This document shows, piece by piece, positions 7,589 to 17,327 of a stretch of DNA of 64,000 bases. Positions within the stretch are counted from its first letter, which is position 1. The number at the start of each line of letters is the position of its first letter. Source of the stretch: JAQBDA01 sp963709875 (GTDB taxonomy: Bacteria > Chloroflexota > Anaerolineae > Anaerolineales > UBA4823); the NCBI GenBank assembly GCA_963709875.1, contig CAVPYB010000002.1:248001-312000 (forward strand). Direction: 5' to 3'. The notes under the pieces were generated by a model, which did no database searches, was not told where the DNA came from, and saw only the letters and a program-made list of their open reading frames with translations. The position numbers and the translations under genes are program-made.

Positions 7589-9287
7589 AGGTAGTCCACA
7601 GCAGACGCGTGCGCAGGATAGGGCCTTTGTACAGCAATGCAGCCTGAGGCAGCTGAGTCAGCAGTTGCCGTTGAGTTGGCCGACCCCAGCGGGGCAGCCT
7701 GCATCGCCGAAGAAAAGCTATCGCTCGGGGTATCGCTACCCGTGGGCGGAGGTGTGCCGGGCCCCAGGGCAGGTGCAGGCCTGGCTGGAACTGGGTGACT
7801 TCGACCTGGCTTTGCGCCTGGTAGATTTCAGCGGGCTGCGACCGGTGCTGGCACAGCGTCTTGGGTGGACGTCGGGGCGGGGCTGGGAACCCTTTGATCC
7901 GGTGTCCTTCTTTCTGCTCTACCTTTGGCAGACCAGCAACCGCTGGACCCGGCAGGAGATGTTGATCCACCTGGCCGAAGAACGCTATGCCGATTACGCC
8001 GCCTGGTTTGGCTTTCGCAACGGGGTGTATCCCACAGAAGGCGGGCTGCGCTATTTTCTGACCACGCTGGGACGTCAGTCTGAGGCGAGCGGGGAGCAGG
8101 TGATGGTGGAGCTGGAGGGAAACCAGATGGCGGTCGCCGTCCAGCAGCTCAACCAGCTGCTCGTCCAGGCGGTCGAACTGGTTCGCCAGGCAGGGCTGCT
8201 CAGTCCCGTGGCCTGGGAGCAAGGCTTAGTCTGTCCGGATGGGCAGATCCATGACGCCGCCTCGCGGCTGCACTGCACCTCGGTGAGCGCGAGCTGTTAC
8301 CAGCCGTGTGACCCGCACCAGCCGCGGGGCTGCCCGGCCAAAGCCAAAGAGCGGCAGGGCTGCGCCTGTGATAGCCTGGCCTGCGCCCAGGTTTGCCGGC
8401 ATGCCACTCCCCGCGACTCAGAGGCACGCTTCATCGTCTACACCGGTTCCAACCAGTCCGCAGACAGCCCCAATGCTGCCAAAGCTCTGGACAAAGCGAA
8501 AGGTGAGTATGGCGAGCCGCGCTACGGCTATCGCAGCCTGCCCTTACGCCTGGCGGATCCCAGCCGTCGCTTCAGCCTGACCTTGTTGGATGATCTCCGC
8601 CCGGCCAATCTGCATGAAGACCTGCCTGCCGCCGCACTTTTGCTGCAGCTCAAGCCAAATTACCCGGACCTGCATATCGATGCCGTTGCCGGAGATGCGG
8701 CCTACGGCTTCGATCTCTTCCTGCATACCGTGTATGCCGCCCTGGCAGCCCGCCGGGTGGTCGACTGCCGGGCCCACGCCACCGACCGGGACCACCAGCA
8801 GTGGGTGACCCGCGGTTACGACAACCGCGGCCGTCTGCTTTGCCCTTTCGGCTACGCCTTCTCCTCCTTCGGCTATGACCGCCAGCGTGCCCGCCAGAAA
8901 TGGGCCTGCGACAAAGCCTGCCTCAAAGGTCTTCCGCCCTGTGTTGCCCTGCCTCAGGTCAGCTACCCTCCCGCCGAATGTCCCTATCAGGCCGAGCAGC
9001 ACCGGCATGGACGGGTGATCAATGTTGCCGAAACCTTCCCCGACGGCTCGCTGCGCCTGGTCCGCGATGTCCCCGTGGGTTCTTCGACCTGGAAGACCCT
9101 CTATCACCGCGCCCGCAATGCCGTGGAAAGCCGCAATGCAACCCTCCAAGCCTGGGGCTTCAAACGCCTTTCCGTCTTTGGGTTGCTGCGGGCCAAAGCT
9201 GCAATCTTCCTCGCCGATGTCCTTGACACCCTGACTACCCTGGCCCGCCTGGTGCGGGAAGCCACTCAGGCTGACCTGACCGCCTGA
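7575..9287 (+). CDS. DDE transposase (IS1182/IS5-like)
   Basis: This is a 570-residue transposase starting at GTG 7575 after GAGGAGG, inside the end of the sigma-like gene. The N-terminal 200 residues carry the DFDLALRLVDFSGLRPVL type of start seen in IS1182-like enzymes. Candidate catalytic acids are Asp in CPDGQIHDAAS (about residue 220), Asp in DAVAGDAAYGFD (about 375), and Glu in RNAVESRNATLQAWGFKR (about 520). A Cys-rich insert (CDPHQPRGCPAKAK, then CACDSLACAQVC) sits between the first two acids and may bind a metal. The frame is intact, so the element could still be active. Confidence 0.85.
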   Translation: MNRAEGSPQQTRAQDRAFVQQCSLRQLSQQLPLSWPTPAGQPASPKKSYRSGYRYPWAEVCRAPGQVQAWLELGDFDLALRLVDFSGLRPVLAQRLGWTSGRGWEPFDPVSFFLLYLWQTSNRWTRQEMLIHLAEERYADYAAWFGFRNGVYPTEGGLRYFLTTLGRQSEASGEQVMVELEGNQMAVAVQQLNQLLVQAVELVRQAGLLSPVAWEQGLVCPDGQIHDAASRLHCTSVSASCYQPCDPHQPRGCPAKAKERQGCACDSLACAQVCRHATPRDSEARFIVYTGSNQSADSPNAAKALDKAKGEYGEPRYGYRSLPLRLADPSRRFSLTLLDDLRPANLHEDLPAAALLLQLKPNYPDLHIDAVAGDAAYGFDLFLHTVYAALAARRVVDCRAHATDRDHQQWVTRGYDNRGRLLCPFGYAFSSFGYDRQRARQKWACDKACLKGLPPCVALPQVSYPPAECPYQAEQHRHGRVINVAETFPDGSLRLVRDVPVGSSTWKTLYHRARNAVESRNATLQAWGFKRLSVFGLLRAKAAIFLADVLDTLTTLARLVREATQADLTA

Positions 9288-9520
9288 GCTCGTCCGCATT
9301 TCTCCGCCTTCTTTTCCCCGGGGTGCTCCCCCGCTTCTGCTCACGCGCCTGGAAAGCGGTTTTTTGCCTGGCTCGCCCGGCTTTTTGCTCCGCAGGACAG
9401 ACGTTTTTCAACTGTGATCCCCGGCTGATCCGATCTACCCGGCGTTAGTTGGCCTACTGCTTCGTTCTTACCCCCTTTCCATGTCGTGATCACCTGCGTC
9501 AACCCCCATTTTGGACCATT

Positions 9521-9906
<386 letters not shown>

Positions 9907-10234
9907 GGCATTGACTTTAATCCAAATATATGAAAATATCGGTCACTCAGTGCGCTGGAACAACACCATCTGTTTGATGTTCACAAATTGAGTATCTTGT
10001 ACGACTGCACCTGGTATTTTGGTAGGGGATCGGCAGACGATTTTTACGAGCGCAAAAATAATCGAGTCCTTGGATGCTCTTGGGCGACGCAATTTCGAGC
10101 AAGCTCTCTTTTCCAGGTGAAACTTTCTCTGGATAGATCAAAAACAGGTCCCAGGTCAGGTGAGCTGAAAATCGTTTTCGGTTATACTAAAAATGAGATC
10201 TGCGCCAATATCACGTTCTTTCTTGAAAACAATC
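9907..10234. other. AT-rich interval before the sensor kinase
   Basis: No gene is convincing here. Short open frames exist but lack family features and ribosome sites. Base composition is clearly more AT-rich than on either side, fitting the junction between the decayed mobile region and the ordinary chromosome, plus the promoter of the downstream sensor kinase. Confidence 0.4.
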
Positions 10235-11749
10235 ATGGTGTTTTTCGAACGAGTCAAACAATCCTTCCGCCGCTTACAGTGGAAACTGACCTTGAGCTAT
10301 ACCGCCGTTACGATGGGTTCATTGTTTATTATCGTATTGATACTGGGCTACTGGTTGTTTTCAAGTGTTTTGGTCCCCATTGATATTCTTAACAGCGTAC
10401 TCTCCCCCAAAGCCTGGATTCAGATAGTCAGCGAAAGCGCACCACCCGAATGGCGTTATATTTTGTCACAAAAACCCATCGATACGCAGTTAGTCTCTAT
10501 GCTGCTGCGAGATGGGGAGTTACAGATCACCCACATTGATTTGTTCCGGATCGGCGATCTGCAAATCCGATTAAGGACCACAGGCCAGGGGATTGTTCTA
10601 CTCGTCGATCCGGAGGGAGTCTTACTAGGATCATCAAACCCGGGTCTCGTTTCTGATGATGCCATTGGGCAACCTCTCGATCTGGGGATTCTACCTGGAC
10701 TACAAGAACCCCTAAGAACCGCCTTAAGTGGGGAAATTGATCCGGAGCGCTTGTTCGTTACCATCGAACCAAACGAGCGTTTTTATTTCACGCTTCCCTA
10801 TCTTGCTGAGGATAATCAGACGGTTTTGGGAGTTGGGATTATTTACTTTGAAAGTTTACCCACCGAAAATGATATCCCGGCCAATATACTGACATTACTG
10901 AGCCAAAGTGCACTGATCTTGCTGCTGGCTGCCGGATTGATCGGCACCATCTTCGGGGCACTGACGGCCAAAGGCATGGTTAAGCGCTTCCAGCGTGTCT
11001 CCCAGGTGACCGATGACTGGAGCCAAGGCGATTTTTCCGAATTTATCGAAGACCCTGTTGGGGACGAGATCAGCCAGCTGGCGGCCCGGCTCAACCATAT
11101 GGCAGAGCAATTGCAGCAGTTCCTCAAGATGAGCCAGGAGATGGCTGTCTCAGAAGAGCGCAACCGCCTGGCGCGCGATTTACATGACAGTGCCAAGCAA
11201 GAAGCCCTGGCGGCTTCATTCCACCTGGGCACCGCCCTGACGCTTTTCGAACGCGACCCTCAGAGCGCCAAAACCCATCTGATCGAAGCGGACAATTTGG
11301 TTGATTCGGTGCGCGGGGAGTTGACGGATTTGATCCATGAACTGCGTCCGCTTTCGATGAATGGTGACCTTTTTGATGAGACGGTTAACGAATATCTAAT
11401 CGAGTGGGCTCATCAGACTGGCATCGAGGTCACTATGAATGTGGAAGGATTCCTCAATCTTTCCTTGGAAATCAAGCAGGCGATCTACCGCATCATACAG
11501 GAAGCACTCGCCAATGTAGGCCGGCACAGTTCTGCTGAACTGGTAGCGGTCGCTATTGAATATTTGGATCTCACTGTCCAATTGACGATTAGCGACGATG
11601 GTATTGGATTCGACACCCAGCAGCACTACGATGGGATCGGGCTGCACTCCATGCGAGAACGGGCGGAATCGCTGGGAGGGGATTTCAAAATCGAGAGTGA
11701 AGCGGGGCAGGGAACGAAGATCGTTGTGGCTTTCCCACTCAAGGACTAG
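10235..11749 (+). CDS. NarL-type sensor histidine kinase
   Basis: The product has two membrane helices (about residues 20-45 and 225-250) around a 180-residue sensing region without a recognised family. A HAMP linker follows (GMVKRFQRVSQVTDDWSQGD). Then comes a HisKA_3 box, EERNRLARDLHDSAKQEALA, with the phospho-accepting His in RDLHDS. The HATPase domain shows the N box IIQEALANVGRHS and ATP-lid glycines in SDDGIGFD and DGIGLHSMRERA. ATG 10235 is chosen because the helix soon follows; an in-frame start at 10193 exists. The regulator gene follows after 12 bases, so they form a two-component pair. Confidence 0.9.
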   Translation: MVFFERVKQSFRRLQWKLTLSYTAVTMGSLFIIVLILGYWLFSSVLVPIDILNSVLSPKAWIQIVSESAPPEWRYILSQKPIDTQLVSMLLRDGELQITHIDLFRIGDLQIRLRTTGQGIVLLVDPEGVLLGSSNPGLVSDDAIGQPLDLGILPGLQEPLRTALSGEIDPERLFVTIEPNERFYFTLPYLAEDNQTVLGVGIIYFESLPTENDIPANILTLLSQSALILLLAAGLIGTIFGALTAKGMVKRFQRVSQVTDDWSQGDFSEFIEDPVGDEISQLAARLNHMAEQLQQFLKMSQEMAVSEERNRLARDLHDSAKQEALAASFHLGTALTLFERDPQSAKTHLIEADNLVDSVRGELTDLIHELRPLSMNGDLFDETVNEYLIEWAHQTGIEVTMNVEGFLNLSLEIKQAIYRIIQEALANVGRHSSAELVAVAIEYLDLTVQLTISDDGIGFDTQQHYDGIGLHSMRERAESLGGDFKIESEAGQGTKIVVAFPLKD

Positions 11750-11761
11750 AAGGAGTGATTT

Positions 11762-12415
11762 ATGCCAGAACCAATCACAGTTATGATCGTGGATGATCAT
11801 GAAATGGTAAGGAAAGGGGCCAAGGGATACCTGGAAGCTCAACCTGATATTATTGTGGTTGCGGAAGCAGAGTCTGGGGAAAATGCGGTGAGGTTCGCTC
11901 GCGAGCATGTGCCAGATGTGGTCCTGATGGATTTAGTGATGCCTGGCATGGATGGAGTGGAAGCCACGCGTAAGGTGAAAGATGTCAGCCCGCGCACACA
12001 GATCATCGTTTTGACCTCCTACCACCAGGACGAACATATTTTCCCCGCGCTGCAGGCTGGTGCCATCTCTTACTTGCTCAAAGATGTCAAAGCCAGTGAA
12101 TTAGTCGAAGCCATCCACCGGGCCGCCAAAGGGGAAGCCACGCTGCACCCCAGGGTGGCGGCTCGTGTGATCAAACAGTTCAGCAGTGGGGAATCAACGC
12201 GCAGCAATCTCTTTACTGAGTTGACCGAGCGGGAACTGGAAGTGTTAACCCTGATTGCCAGAGGGTACACCAATCAAAAAATATCTGAAGATCTGGTGAT
12301 CAGTATTGGCACGGTCAAAGGCCATGTCAGTAATATTTTGAGCAAACTGCATCTGGCCGATCGCACCCAGGCAGCAGTTTACGCCTGGCAAGAGGGGATT
12401 GTGCGGCGCGAATAA
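11762..12415 (+). CDS. LuxR/NarL-family response regulator
   Basis: The 217-residue protein has a receiver domain (MIVDDHEMVRKG acidic pocket; phospho-Asp in VVLMDLVMPGMDG; conserved Thr in IIVLTS; Lys in YLLKD). It ends with a LuxR-type HTH (ELTERELEVLTLIARGYTNQ, then TVKGHVSNILSKLHLADRTQ). ATG 11762 has AAGGAGTG before it. It is the partner of the kinase 12 bases upstream. The following membrane-protein genes at 12.6-14.2 kb are possible targets by proximity only. Confidence 0.92.
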   Translation: MPEPITVMIVDDHEMVRKGAKGYLEAQPDIIVVAEAESGENAVRFAREHVPDVVLMDLVMPGMDGVEATRKVKDVSPRTQIIVLTSYHQDEHIFPALQAGAISYLLKDVKASELVEAIHRAAKGEATLHPRVAARVIKQFSSGESTRSNLFTELTERELEVLTLIARGYTNQKISEDLVISIGTVKGHVSNILSKLHLADRTQAAVYAWQEGIVRRE

Positions 12416-12621
12416 GCGCATAAATCGCCCTACTTGGGATACGTTTCTCTGGGGGTAGCTCACAGTATCCAATCCAATACTATCCATACCAGAACCACCC
12501 CCCTACGATAGGGTTCAAGACCGCTCCAGGGGTCAGGTCGAAACATCTCCCTGGAGTCGTGCGTTTCTCTCGCCGGCGTGCTATGCTATTTGCGCAATCG
12601 AAAAAGCGTGAGGAGAAACAC

Positions 12622-13542
12622 ATGATTACCGAAGAAATCCACCTGCAGGAGAAAATCGGATTTCGCTTATCGAACCATCCGTGGATCAGCCTGGCTGCCC
12701 TATGGGTTACCGGAATCCTGGTGTTGATTCTGGTGGCCAGCGCGGCAAACCTGATTGGGATACCAGAAGATGCACCCTATCGCCCGCTGGTCACACCAAC
12801 GCTGGCCCATATCCTGGTACTCTTCCTCATCGTGCCGTTTGGACTGCAACTCCCGAATGGAAAGACCGCCTTCCGAAAGTACCTGGATGATATCCGGCTA
12901 TCCCGCATCCGGCCATTTCTCCCCTTGCTGATTTTGGGTATCTCCAGCTCCTTGATCATGTTGCTGGTATTGGGTGTCAATTCCTTCGTCTATCGTATTA
13001 CCCAGGGGCTGCCCCTGGATCCAGCCTTCCTTCGCAGGATGATCAACCTTACAGTTAACCTGCCGCCCAAATCGCTGAGCTATATCATGTCTTTCCCAGC
13101 TATCTTCGAAGAGGTCTCCTGGCGCGGGGTAATGCTGGTCTTGTTCCTGAAAAGATATTCCGTCAAAAAGTCGATCCTGATCACCGCTCTCGGTTTTGGA
13201 TTTTTCCATTTCATCAACCTGATATTTGGAGGGGATCCATCTTTTGTGATCCAGCAGGTCATCTTTGGTTCAGCCTTGGGATTTTTCTATGGCTACCTAG
13301 TGCTGCGCTCGGACAGCTTGATACCGGCTATGCTCTTCCACTATTTGGTGAATATGTTCATTGGCTCGTTTACGGATTACTTCCAAAACTATGCGCCTGC
13401 CGGAACACAGATCCTGTATACCCTGATCAATCTCCCGGTTGCCACGCTGATCTTGATCGGGTGGGTTAAAGTTTTCAGTCAGCGCTGGATTCCCAAACCG
13501 ACAAATTGGCAGACCATCTTTTTCCGGACAGAAGAATCATGA
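12622..13542 (+). CDS. CPBP-family intramembrane glutamic protease
   Basis: A 306-residue membrane protein with about eight helices. The family motifs are visible: EEVSWRG (catalytic Glu-Glu plus Arg), FGFFHFIN with His, and FHYLVN with His/Asn. CPBP (Abi) enzymes cut within membranes; relatives process prenylated proteins or protect against bacteriocins. The ATG at 12622 follows GTGAGGAGAAACAC. The stop overlaps the next gene by ATGA, so the two are coupled. The ICMT-like gene nearby is suggestive, because in eukaryotes CPBP and ICMT act in sequence on prenylated proteins, but that link is speculative here. Confidence 0.88.
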   Translation: MITEEIHLQEKIGFRLSNHPWISLAALWVTGILVLILVASAANLIGIPEDAPYRPLVTPTLAHILVLFLIVPFGLQLPNGKTAFRKYLDDIRLSRIRPFLPLLILGISSSLIMLLVLGVNSFVYRITQGLPLDPAFLRRMINLTVNLPPKSLSYIMSFPAIFEEVSWRGVMLVLFLKRYSVKKSILITALGFGFFHFINLIFGGDPSFVIQQVIFGSALGFFYGYLVLRSDSLIPAMLFHYLVNMFIGSFTDYFQNYAPAGTQILYTLINLPVATLILIGWVKVFSQRWIPKPTNWQTIFFRTEES

Positions 13543-14180
13543 AAATGAAGAAACAAACTTTACATCGCTGGTTGTTCAGCCTCGCGGGCTTGATCCTGCT
13601 GGCAGGTTTGTTAATGACTGCACTGTTTTTCAAACAAGCACACCTCAACCGCTATCCAACTCTGATCGCCGCTGCCTATCAAGATACACAACATCATCTG
13701 GTGGTCCCGGGAGATATGGAAGTAAAGTTGACGCGGACGGGAGCCTACGGGATATATTTCGAAAATGACCTGACGAGTTCAATCTACCCGAATGTGGAAA
13801 TACCCCCAGTTCTTGACTGCACGCTGACCTCCCAAGGAAACGGAGCTGTGATCGAAGCCGTGCCTGATTATGTCAAAACGAATCGATATACATCAAGAGA
13901 CCTTCATGCTGGCGTTCTGATCATGAGCCTCACAGTCGTCAAACCGGGCACCTATATCTTTGCCTGTAATTATCAAGATGGACGTACAGAACCGGATATT
14001 CGGGTCGCCCTGGGCCCTAACTATTTCTGGGAGTTTCTCCGGGTTGTCTGGGAGATCAGTCTCCCGTTATTGGGCGGTAGCAGTATCTTGTGTGGATCTG
14101 TCGTTCTAACAGTCCTGCTACTGGTTTCAGGGATCGTTATCAAGATGTCTAAGCGGGCCAAGTTTGAGACTCAGCATTGA
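13539..14180 (+). CDS. Two-helix membrane protein of unknown function
   Basis: The 213-residue product has an N-terminal membrane anchor (WLFSLAGLILLAGLLMTALFF), an outside domain of about 130 residues that looks all-beta (HLVVPGDMEVKLTRTGAYGI, then VVKPGTYIFACNY), and a second helix near the C-terminus followed by a short basic tail. It starts within the stop of the CPBP gene. I recognise no family. The coupling suggests it is a partner or substrate of the protease; this is inferred. Confidence 0.7.
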   Translation: MKMKKQTLHRWLFSLAGLILLAGLLMTALFFKQAHLNRYPTLIAAAYQDTQHHLVVPGDMEVKLTRTGAYGIYFENDLTSSIYPNVEIPPVLDCTLTSQGNGAVIEAVPDYVKTNRYTSRDLHAGVLIMSLTVVKPGTYIFACNYQDGRTEPDIRVALGPNYFWEFLRVVWEISLPLLGGSSILCGSVVLTVLLLVSGIVIKMSKRAKFETQH

Positions 14181-14209
14181 GAATTATTTAAAAAAGTTAG
14201 GAGATAGAG

Positions 14210-14737
14210 ATGCAAACCATCAAGAAAAATCACCCATCATCCACTGTTCAATTGAAAACCACCCCCAAGCTGTTTGCCTGGCTGGCATCATTTACCACGG
14301 TGCTCCTGATTATCGTTGTCCAGCTTGTGCCGCGTGGGGATTACCAAATTTTACGGATCGCCGGGGTCGTGATGCTGCTAACAGCTGCAGTGTTTATCTT
14401 CACACCCTTTTACCTGCTCTCAAAACATGGCAAGACGCAGGTTGGAAAGACGTACATGCAGGCCGGGGAAGTTGTTCAGCAAGGTCTTTATGCGCTCCTA
14501 CGACACCCGCAATATCTTGGTTACATGCTGCTGGCTTGCGGCTTTACACTGTTATCACAACACTGGTTTATCGTTCTATTAGCGATTTTGAGCGTGGTTT
14601 TCTTTTATGTACAAGCTGTCCAGGAAGAGAGACACTGTCTTGCCCAGTATGGAGAACCGTATGCACGCTATCTCAGGCGCGTACCGCGCTTCAATCTCAT
14701 CCAAGGTATTTGGAGAAATCTACAAGGTAAAGAATGA
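14210..14737 (+). CDS. Isoprenylcysteine carboxyl methyltransferase-like membrane protein
   Basis: The 175-residue protein has four to five helices and the C-terminal signature of the ICMT/PEMT methyltransferase family: GLYALLRHPQYLGYMLLACG, a Glu-Glu pair in VQEERHCLAQYGEPYARYL, and a closing RVPRF. These residues bind S-adenosylmethionine. Bacterial members methylate lipids or unknown substrates. It begins 29 bases after the previous stop with TTAGGAGATAG before the ATG, and its stop overlaps the next gene by ATGA. Confidence 0.82.
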   Translation: MQTIKKNHPSSTVQLKTTPKLFAWLASFTTVLLIIVVQLVPRGDYQILRIAGVVMLLTAAVFIFTPFYLLSKHGKTQVGKTYMQAGEVVQQGLYALLRHPQYLGYMLLACGFTLLSQHWFIVLLAILSVVFFYVQAVQEERHCLAQYGEPYARYLRRVPRFNLIQGIWRNLQGKE

Positions 14738-15231
14738 TGGTTGAACTCAAGCAAGCACACATGAAGGATTTGGAGACGCTGACGGAAATTCAGATCCGCA
14801 CCTTCATCGATGACAACAAGCATAAACCGCCCGGATGCAGCCTGGAAGGCCCACCGGGATACAACTCGCTGAAATGGAACGCACACTGGATCCAGCACAC
14901 ACCCTACTATAAGATTTTGTCTGCTGGAGAGATCGTTGGCGGGCTCATCCTCTTTGATCTGGGCGATGATCATTTTGAAGTCGGTCGGATTTGGATTGAT
15001 CCCGAGTTTCAAAACCATGGCATCGGCCAAGCCGCTATGCAAGCGATGTTCAAACTGCATGGGGAGGTCAAGAAATGGACTTTGGGGACACCCGCCTGGA
15101 CCATCCGCAATCAGCATTTTTACGAGAAGTTGGGGTTTGTCAAAATAAGGGAAACTGAAGTTGATCCTGACCTGGGTTGGTCGGGGATTGAATATGAACG
15201 CAGTTGTGATAAGGGAAGAAAATCGTTATGA
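14734..15231 (+). CDS. GNAT-family N-acetyltransferase
   Basis: A 165-residue acetyltransferase. The acetyl-CoA-binding motif is visible as VGRIWIDPEFQNHGIGQAAM, with the Q/R-x-x-G-x-G/A core in QNHGIG. The C-terminal GNAT strand-helix follows as TPAWTIRNQHFYEKLGFVKI. The substrate cannot be read from the sequence. It overlaps its neighbours on both sides by four bases (ATGA), so it belongs to the same operon as the membrane proteins before it and the amidohydrolase after it. Confidence 0.88.
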   Translation: MMVELKQAHMKDLETLTEIQIRTFIDDNKHKPPGCSLEGPPGYNSLKWNAHWIQHTPYYKILSAGEIVGGLILFDLGDDHFEVGRIWIDPEFQNHGIGQAAMQAMFKLHGEVKKWTLGTPAWTIRNQHFYEKLGFVKIRETEVDPDLGWSGIEYERSCDKGRKSL

Positions 15232-16676
15232 ATTCGATGAAAATCCTTCGTTGGCTGGTTCTTGCATTGGCAGGATTGATTTTTTCCAGTTGTGATCAAA
15301 GGACGGATGTAACGATTGCTTTCACGCATGTGAACTTAATCCCGATGATGTCTGAAAACGTGATTGAAAACCAGACGGTTCTGATCGCAGGATCAACCAT
15401 AATTGCAATTGGCGATTTCAGCGAAATTCCCATTCCCAAGAAGGCCCAGGTGATTGATGGCGATGGTGCTTACCTGCTACCAGTTCTGGCAGATATGCAT
15501 ATGCATACCCGGGCAGATTGGGAAGACAAAGAAGTATGGCCGGTGCACCCCTTATAGTTGTATCTCGCCAATGGGGTGACTACCATCAGAGATTTTGCAC
15601 CTTCCGGATCTCCAATCGACTATGCTCTCCAATGGCGGCAAGAAATCAATGCTGGTGATCGCATTGGACCCACCATCTACGCCTCTGGCAAACTACTCTA
15701 TGCCAGTCCGCTGGATGATCCGGTGAGCATCGTACGCCAGAACTATGAATTGGGTTTCGACTTTCTCAAGCTATATTCTTACCTGTCCAGAGAAGATTTC
15801 CATGTAGCCATTGCCAAGGCTGAAGCACTGGGCATGTACACCGCTGGGCACATCCCTTATGCGCTGGGATTGGATGGGGTGCTGGCAGAGGGGATGGATG
15901 AGATTGCTCACGTGGAGGAACTGCTTTATGAATTCATCGACTTTGATAGGAGTAAGTCGTTATCCCCACCTGAATGGGCCAGGTATATTGCCGAGTCCGC
16001 TTTGCTTCAGTTCGGTTTAGCTTCTCCCACCTTACAAGCCGATTTTGAGTTGGAATATAGCGCGCACATGGCCGATATTGCTGAGCAACTGCGCACGGCC
16101 CAGGTGCCAGTTTGCACCACTCTGGTAATTGATGACGTCATCCAGGTGAAGCTCTTTCAGCCAGAAGCCTTCTTAGCTCGTCCGGAGAGCATCTATTTCA
16201 AAGCGGGTTATCTGGAAAGCTTCCTGCAGGGTGAAGAGAAGCACCAGGTCCAGTGTCGAGGTGTGGAAGGGATGTGTGCTTTTAAATATGAAATCGATCG
16301 TTGGATCCTGCAGAACCTGCATAGCAGTGATGTGCTGCTTTTATTGGGTACTGATGCGAGTACGGGCGGCATGGGCATCATACCGGGATATTCGATCCAC
16401 GATGAGCTACGCATTCTGGTCGAAAACGGTTTTACACCCTATGAAGCCCTCCTGACCGGAACCGTGAATGCCGCCACTGTGGTTCAAAGGATGACGGGAG
16501 GAGGGGATTTCGGCACGATCGAAGTGGGCATGCGAGCCGACTTGATTTTAGTTGGAGCAAACCCACTTGAGAATATATCTGCGCTTAGAAAACTGCTTGG
16601 TGTGATGACAGCTGGCAGGTGGTATCCAGATGAAACACTTGCAGAATTGATAAAGATTTCTAAGCCTACACAGTAA
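15228..16676 (+). pseudogene. Lipoprotein-type amidohydrolase, in-frame TAG
   Basis: The start has a lipobox (LIFSSC). The first part carries the metal-binding strand LLPVLADMHMHTRADWEDK (His-x-His). After an in-frame TAG at 15555-15557 the same frame continues with LYLANGVTTIRDFAPSG, then AGHIPYALG, DEIAHVEELLYEF, LLGTDAS (catalytic Asp) and the C-terminal EVGMRADLILVGANPLENI. This is the full amidohydrolase barrel of about 480 residues. A single C-to-T change (CAG to TAG) would explain the stop. It is the last large gene of its operon. Substrate unknown; relatives act on imidazolonepropionate or dipeptides. Confidence 0.8.
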
Positions 16677-16704
16677 GAAAAATTTAGAACATAAGGAGAA
16701 TAAG

Positions 16705-16896
16705 ATGAAAAGAACTGGAAATGGATCATTCCCCAAATGGATATTTGCGATCCTGGCTATCGGCGGGTTGTTGGCCTCTGGAATTTTCGTGGGAGTCATG
16801 TCGATTGAGGGCTTTACGATCATACGACTTTTTCAAGCAATTGGTTTCGGCTCGTTGGGCCTGGTAATGTTCTGGGGGACGATCCAGTATCAATAA
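16705..16896 (+). CDS. Small two-helix membrane protein
   Basis: A 63-residue protein with two hydrophobic helices (WIFAILAIGGLLASGIFVGV and LFQAIGFGSLGLVMFWGTI). The ATG is preceded by ATAAGGAGAATAAG, a strong ribosome site at good spacing, and a terminator-like hairpin lies 62 bases after the stop. These support a real gene. No family was recognised. Confidence 0.6.
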   Translation: MKRTGNGSFPKWIFAILAIGGLLASGIFVGVMSIEGFTIIRLFQAIGFGSLGLVMFWGTIQYQ

Positions 16897-17327
16897 CCGG
16901 TATCAGACGGCGAGAATTCTTTTTTTGACGATTTTTCGGCTTGGGGAATCTCTATTAAAAAGCCTGTACTCCCATAAATATAGGAAGTTACAGGCTTTTG
17001 TTCAAAAATTATACTCACCGTGGGTAGGCCACCCATGCAACCCACGGTGATCACCTACACAACATAAGCGGTGACTCCATCGCAATTATTAATTCGCCTC
17101 GACTAGGGAATTGCGGCTTCGTGTGCCGGCAGAACCACCATACTGAGCAGTAAACCGAATTCCATTTCAGTAGGATGCCAACTTCGGTCTCTTTTTGCAT
17201 CCCTTTTACGTAAACCCCCCTCGCTACTTTCAGGGCTTTCTTTAGGTATTTAATAAAGCCCAATATAGCCACCAGTCGCTGGCAGGATATAATCTCGTAA
17301 ATCTTGCCTACCGGTGATCACTCAACC
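16897..17327. other. Intergenic region before the metallophosphoesterase
   Basis: Besides the terminator, it holds an inverted repeat TCACCGTGGG (17015-17024) / CCCACGGTGA (17041-17050) and a weaker stem GGGCTTT/AAAGCCC near 17233-17261. A 73-codon open frame on the minus strand (17051-17272) lacks a ribosome site and family features and is not called. Confidence 0.5.
16958..16999. terminator. Bidirectional rho-independent terminator
   Basis: Perfect 11-bp stem AAAAGCCTGTA (16958-16968) / TACAGGCTTTT (16989-16999) with A and T runs on either side. It closes the 12.6-16.9 kb operon. Confidence 0.75.

Larger units (their letters stand above)
6595..9425 (+). mobile_element. Transposon-like unit: sigma-70-like gene plus DDE transposase
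   Basis: Two overlapping genes are bracketed by inverted copies of GTTGAAAAACG (6610-6620 on plus, 9402-9412 on minus). GCCGG lies 8-10 bases outside each copy (6595-6599; 9421-9425 inverted). No target-site duplication could be identified, so the exact ends are uncertain. The unit interrupts the interval between the element backbone and the recombinase stump. Confidence 0.55.

Noticed and set aside
9988..10383. Plus-strand frame of 131 codons before the sensor kinase
   Set aside because: It overlaps the kinase start in another frame and has no family features.
17051..17272. Minus-strand frame of 73 codons
   Set aside because: No ribosome site, no hydrophobic or family pattern, and it lies between hairpins.
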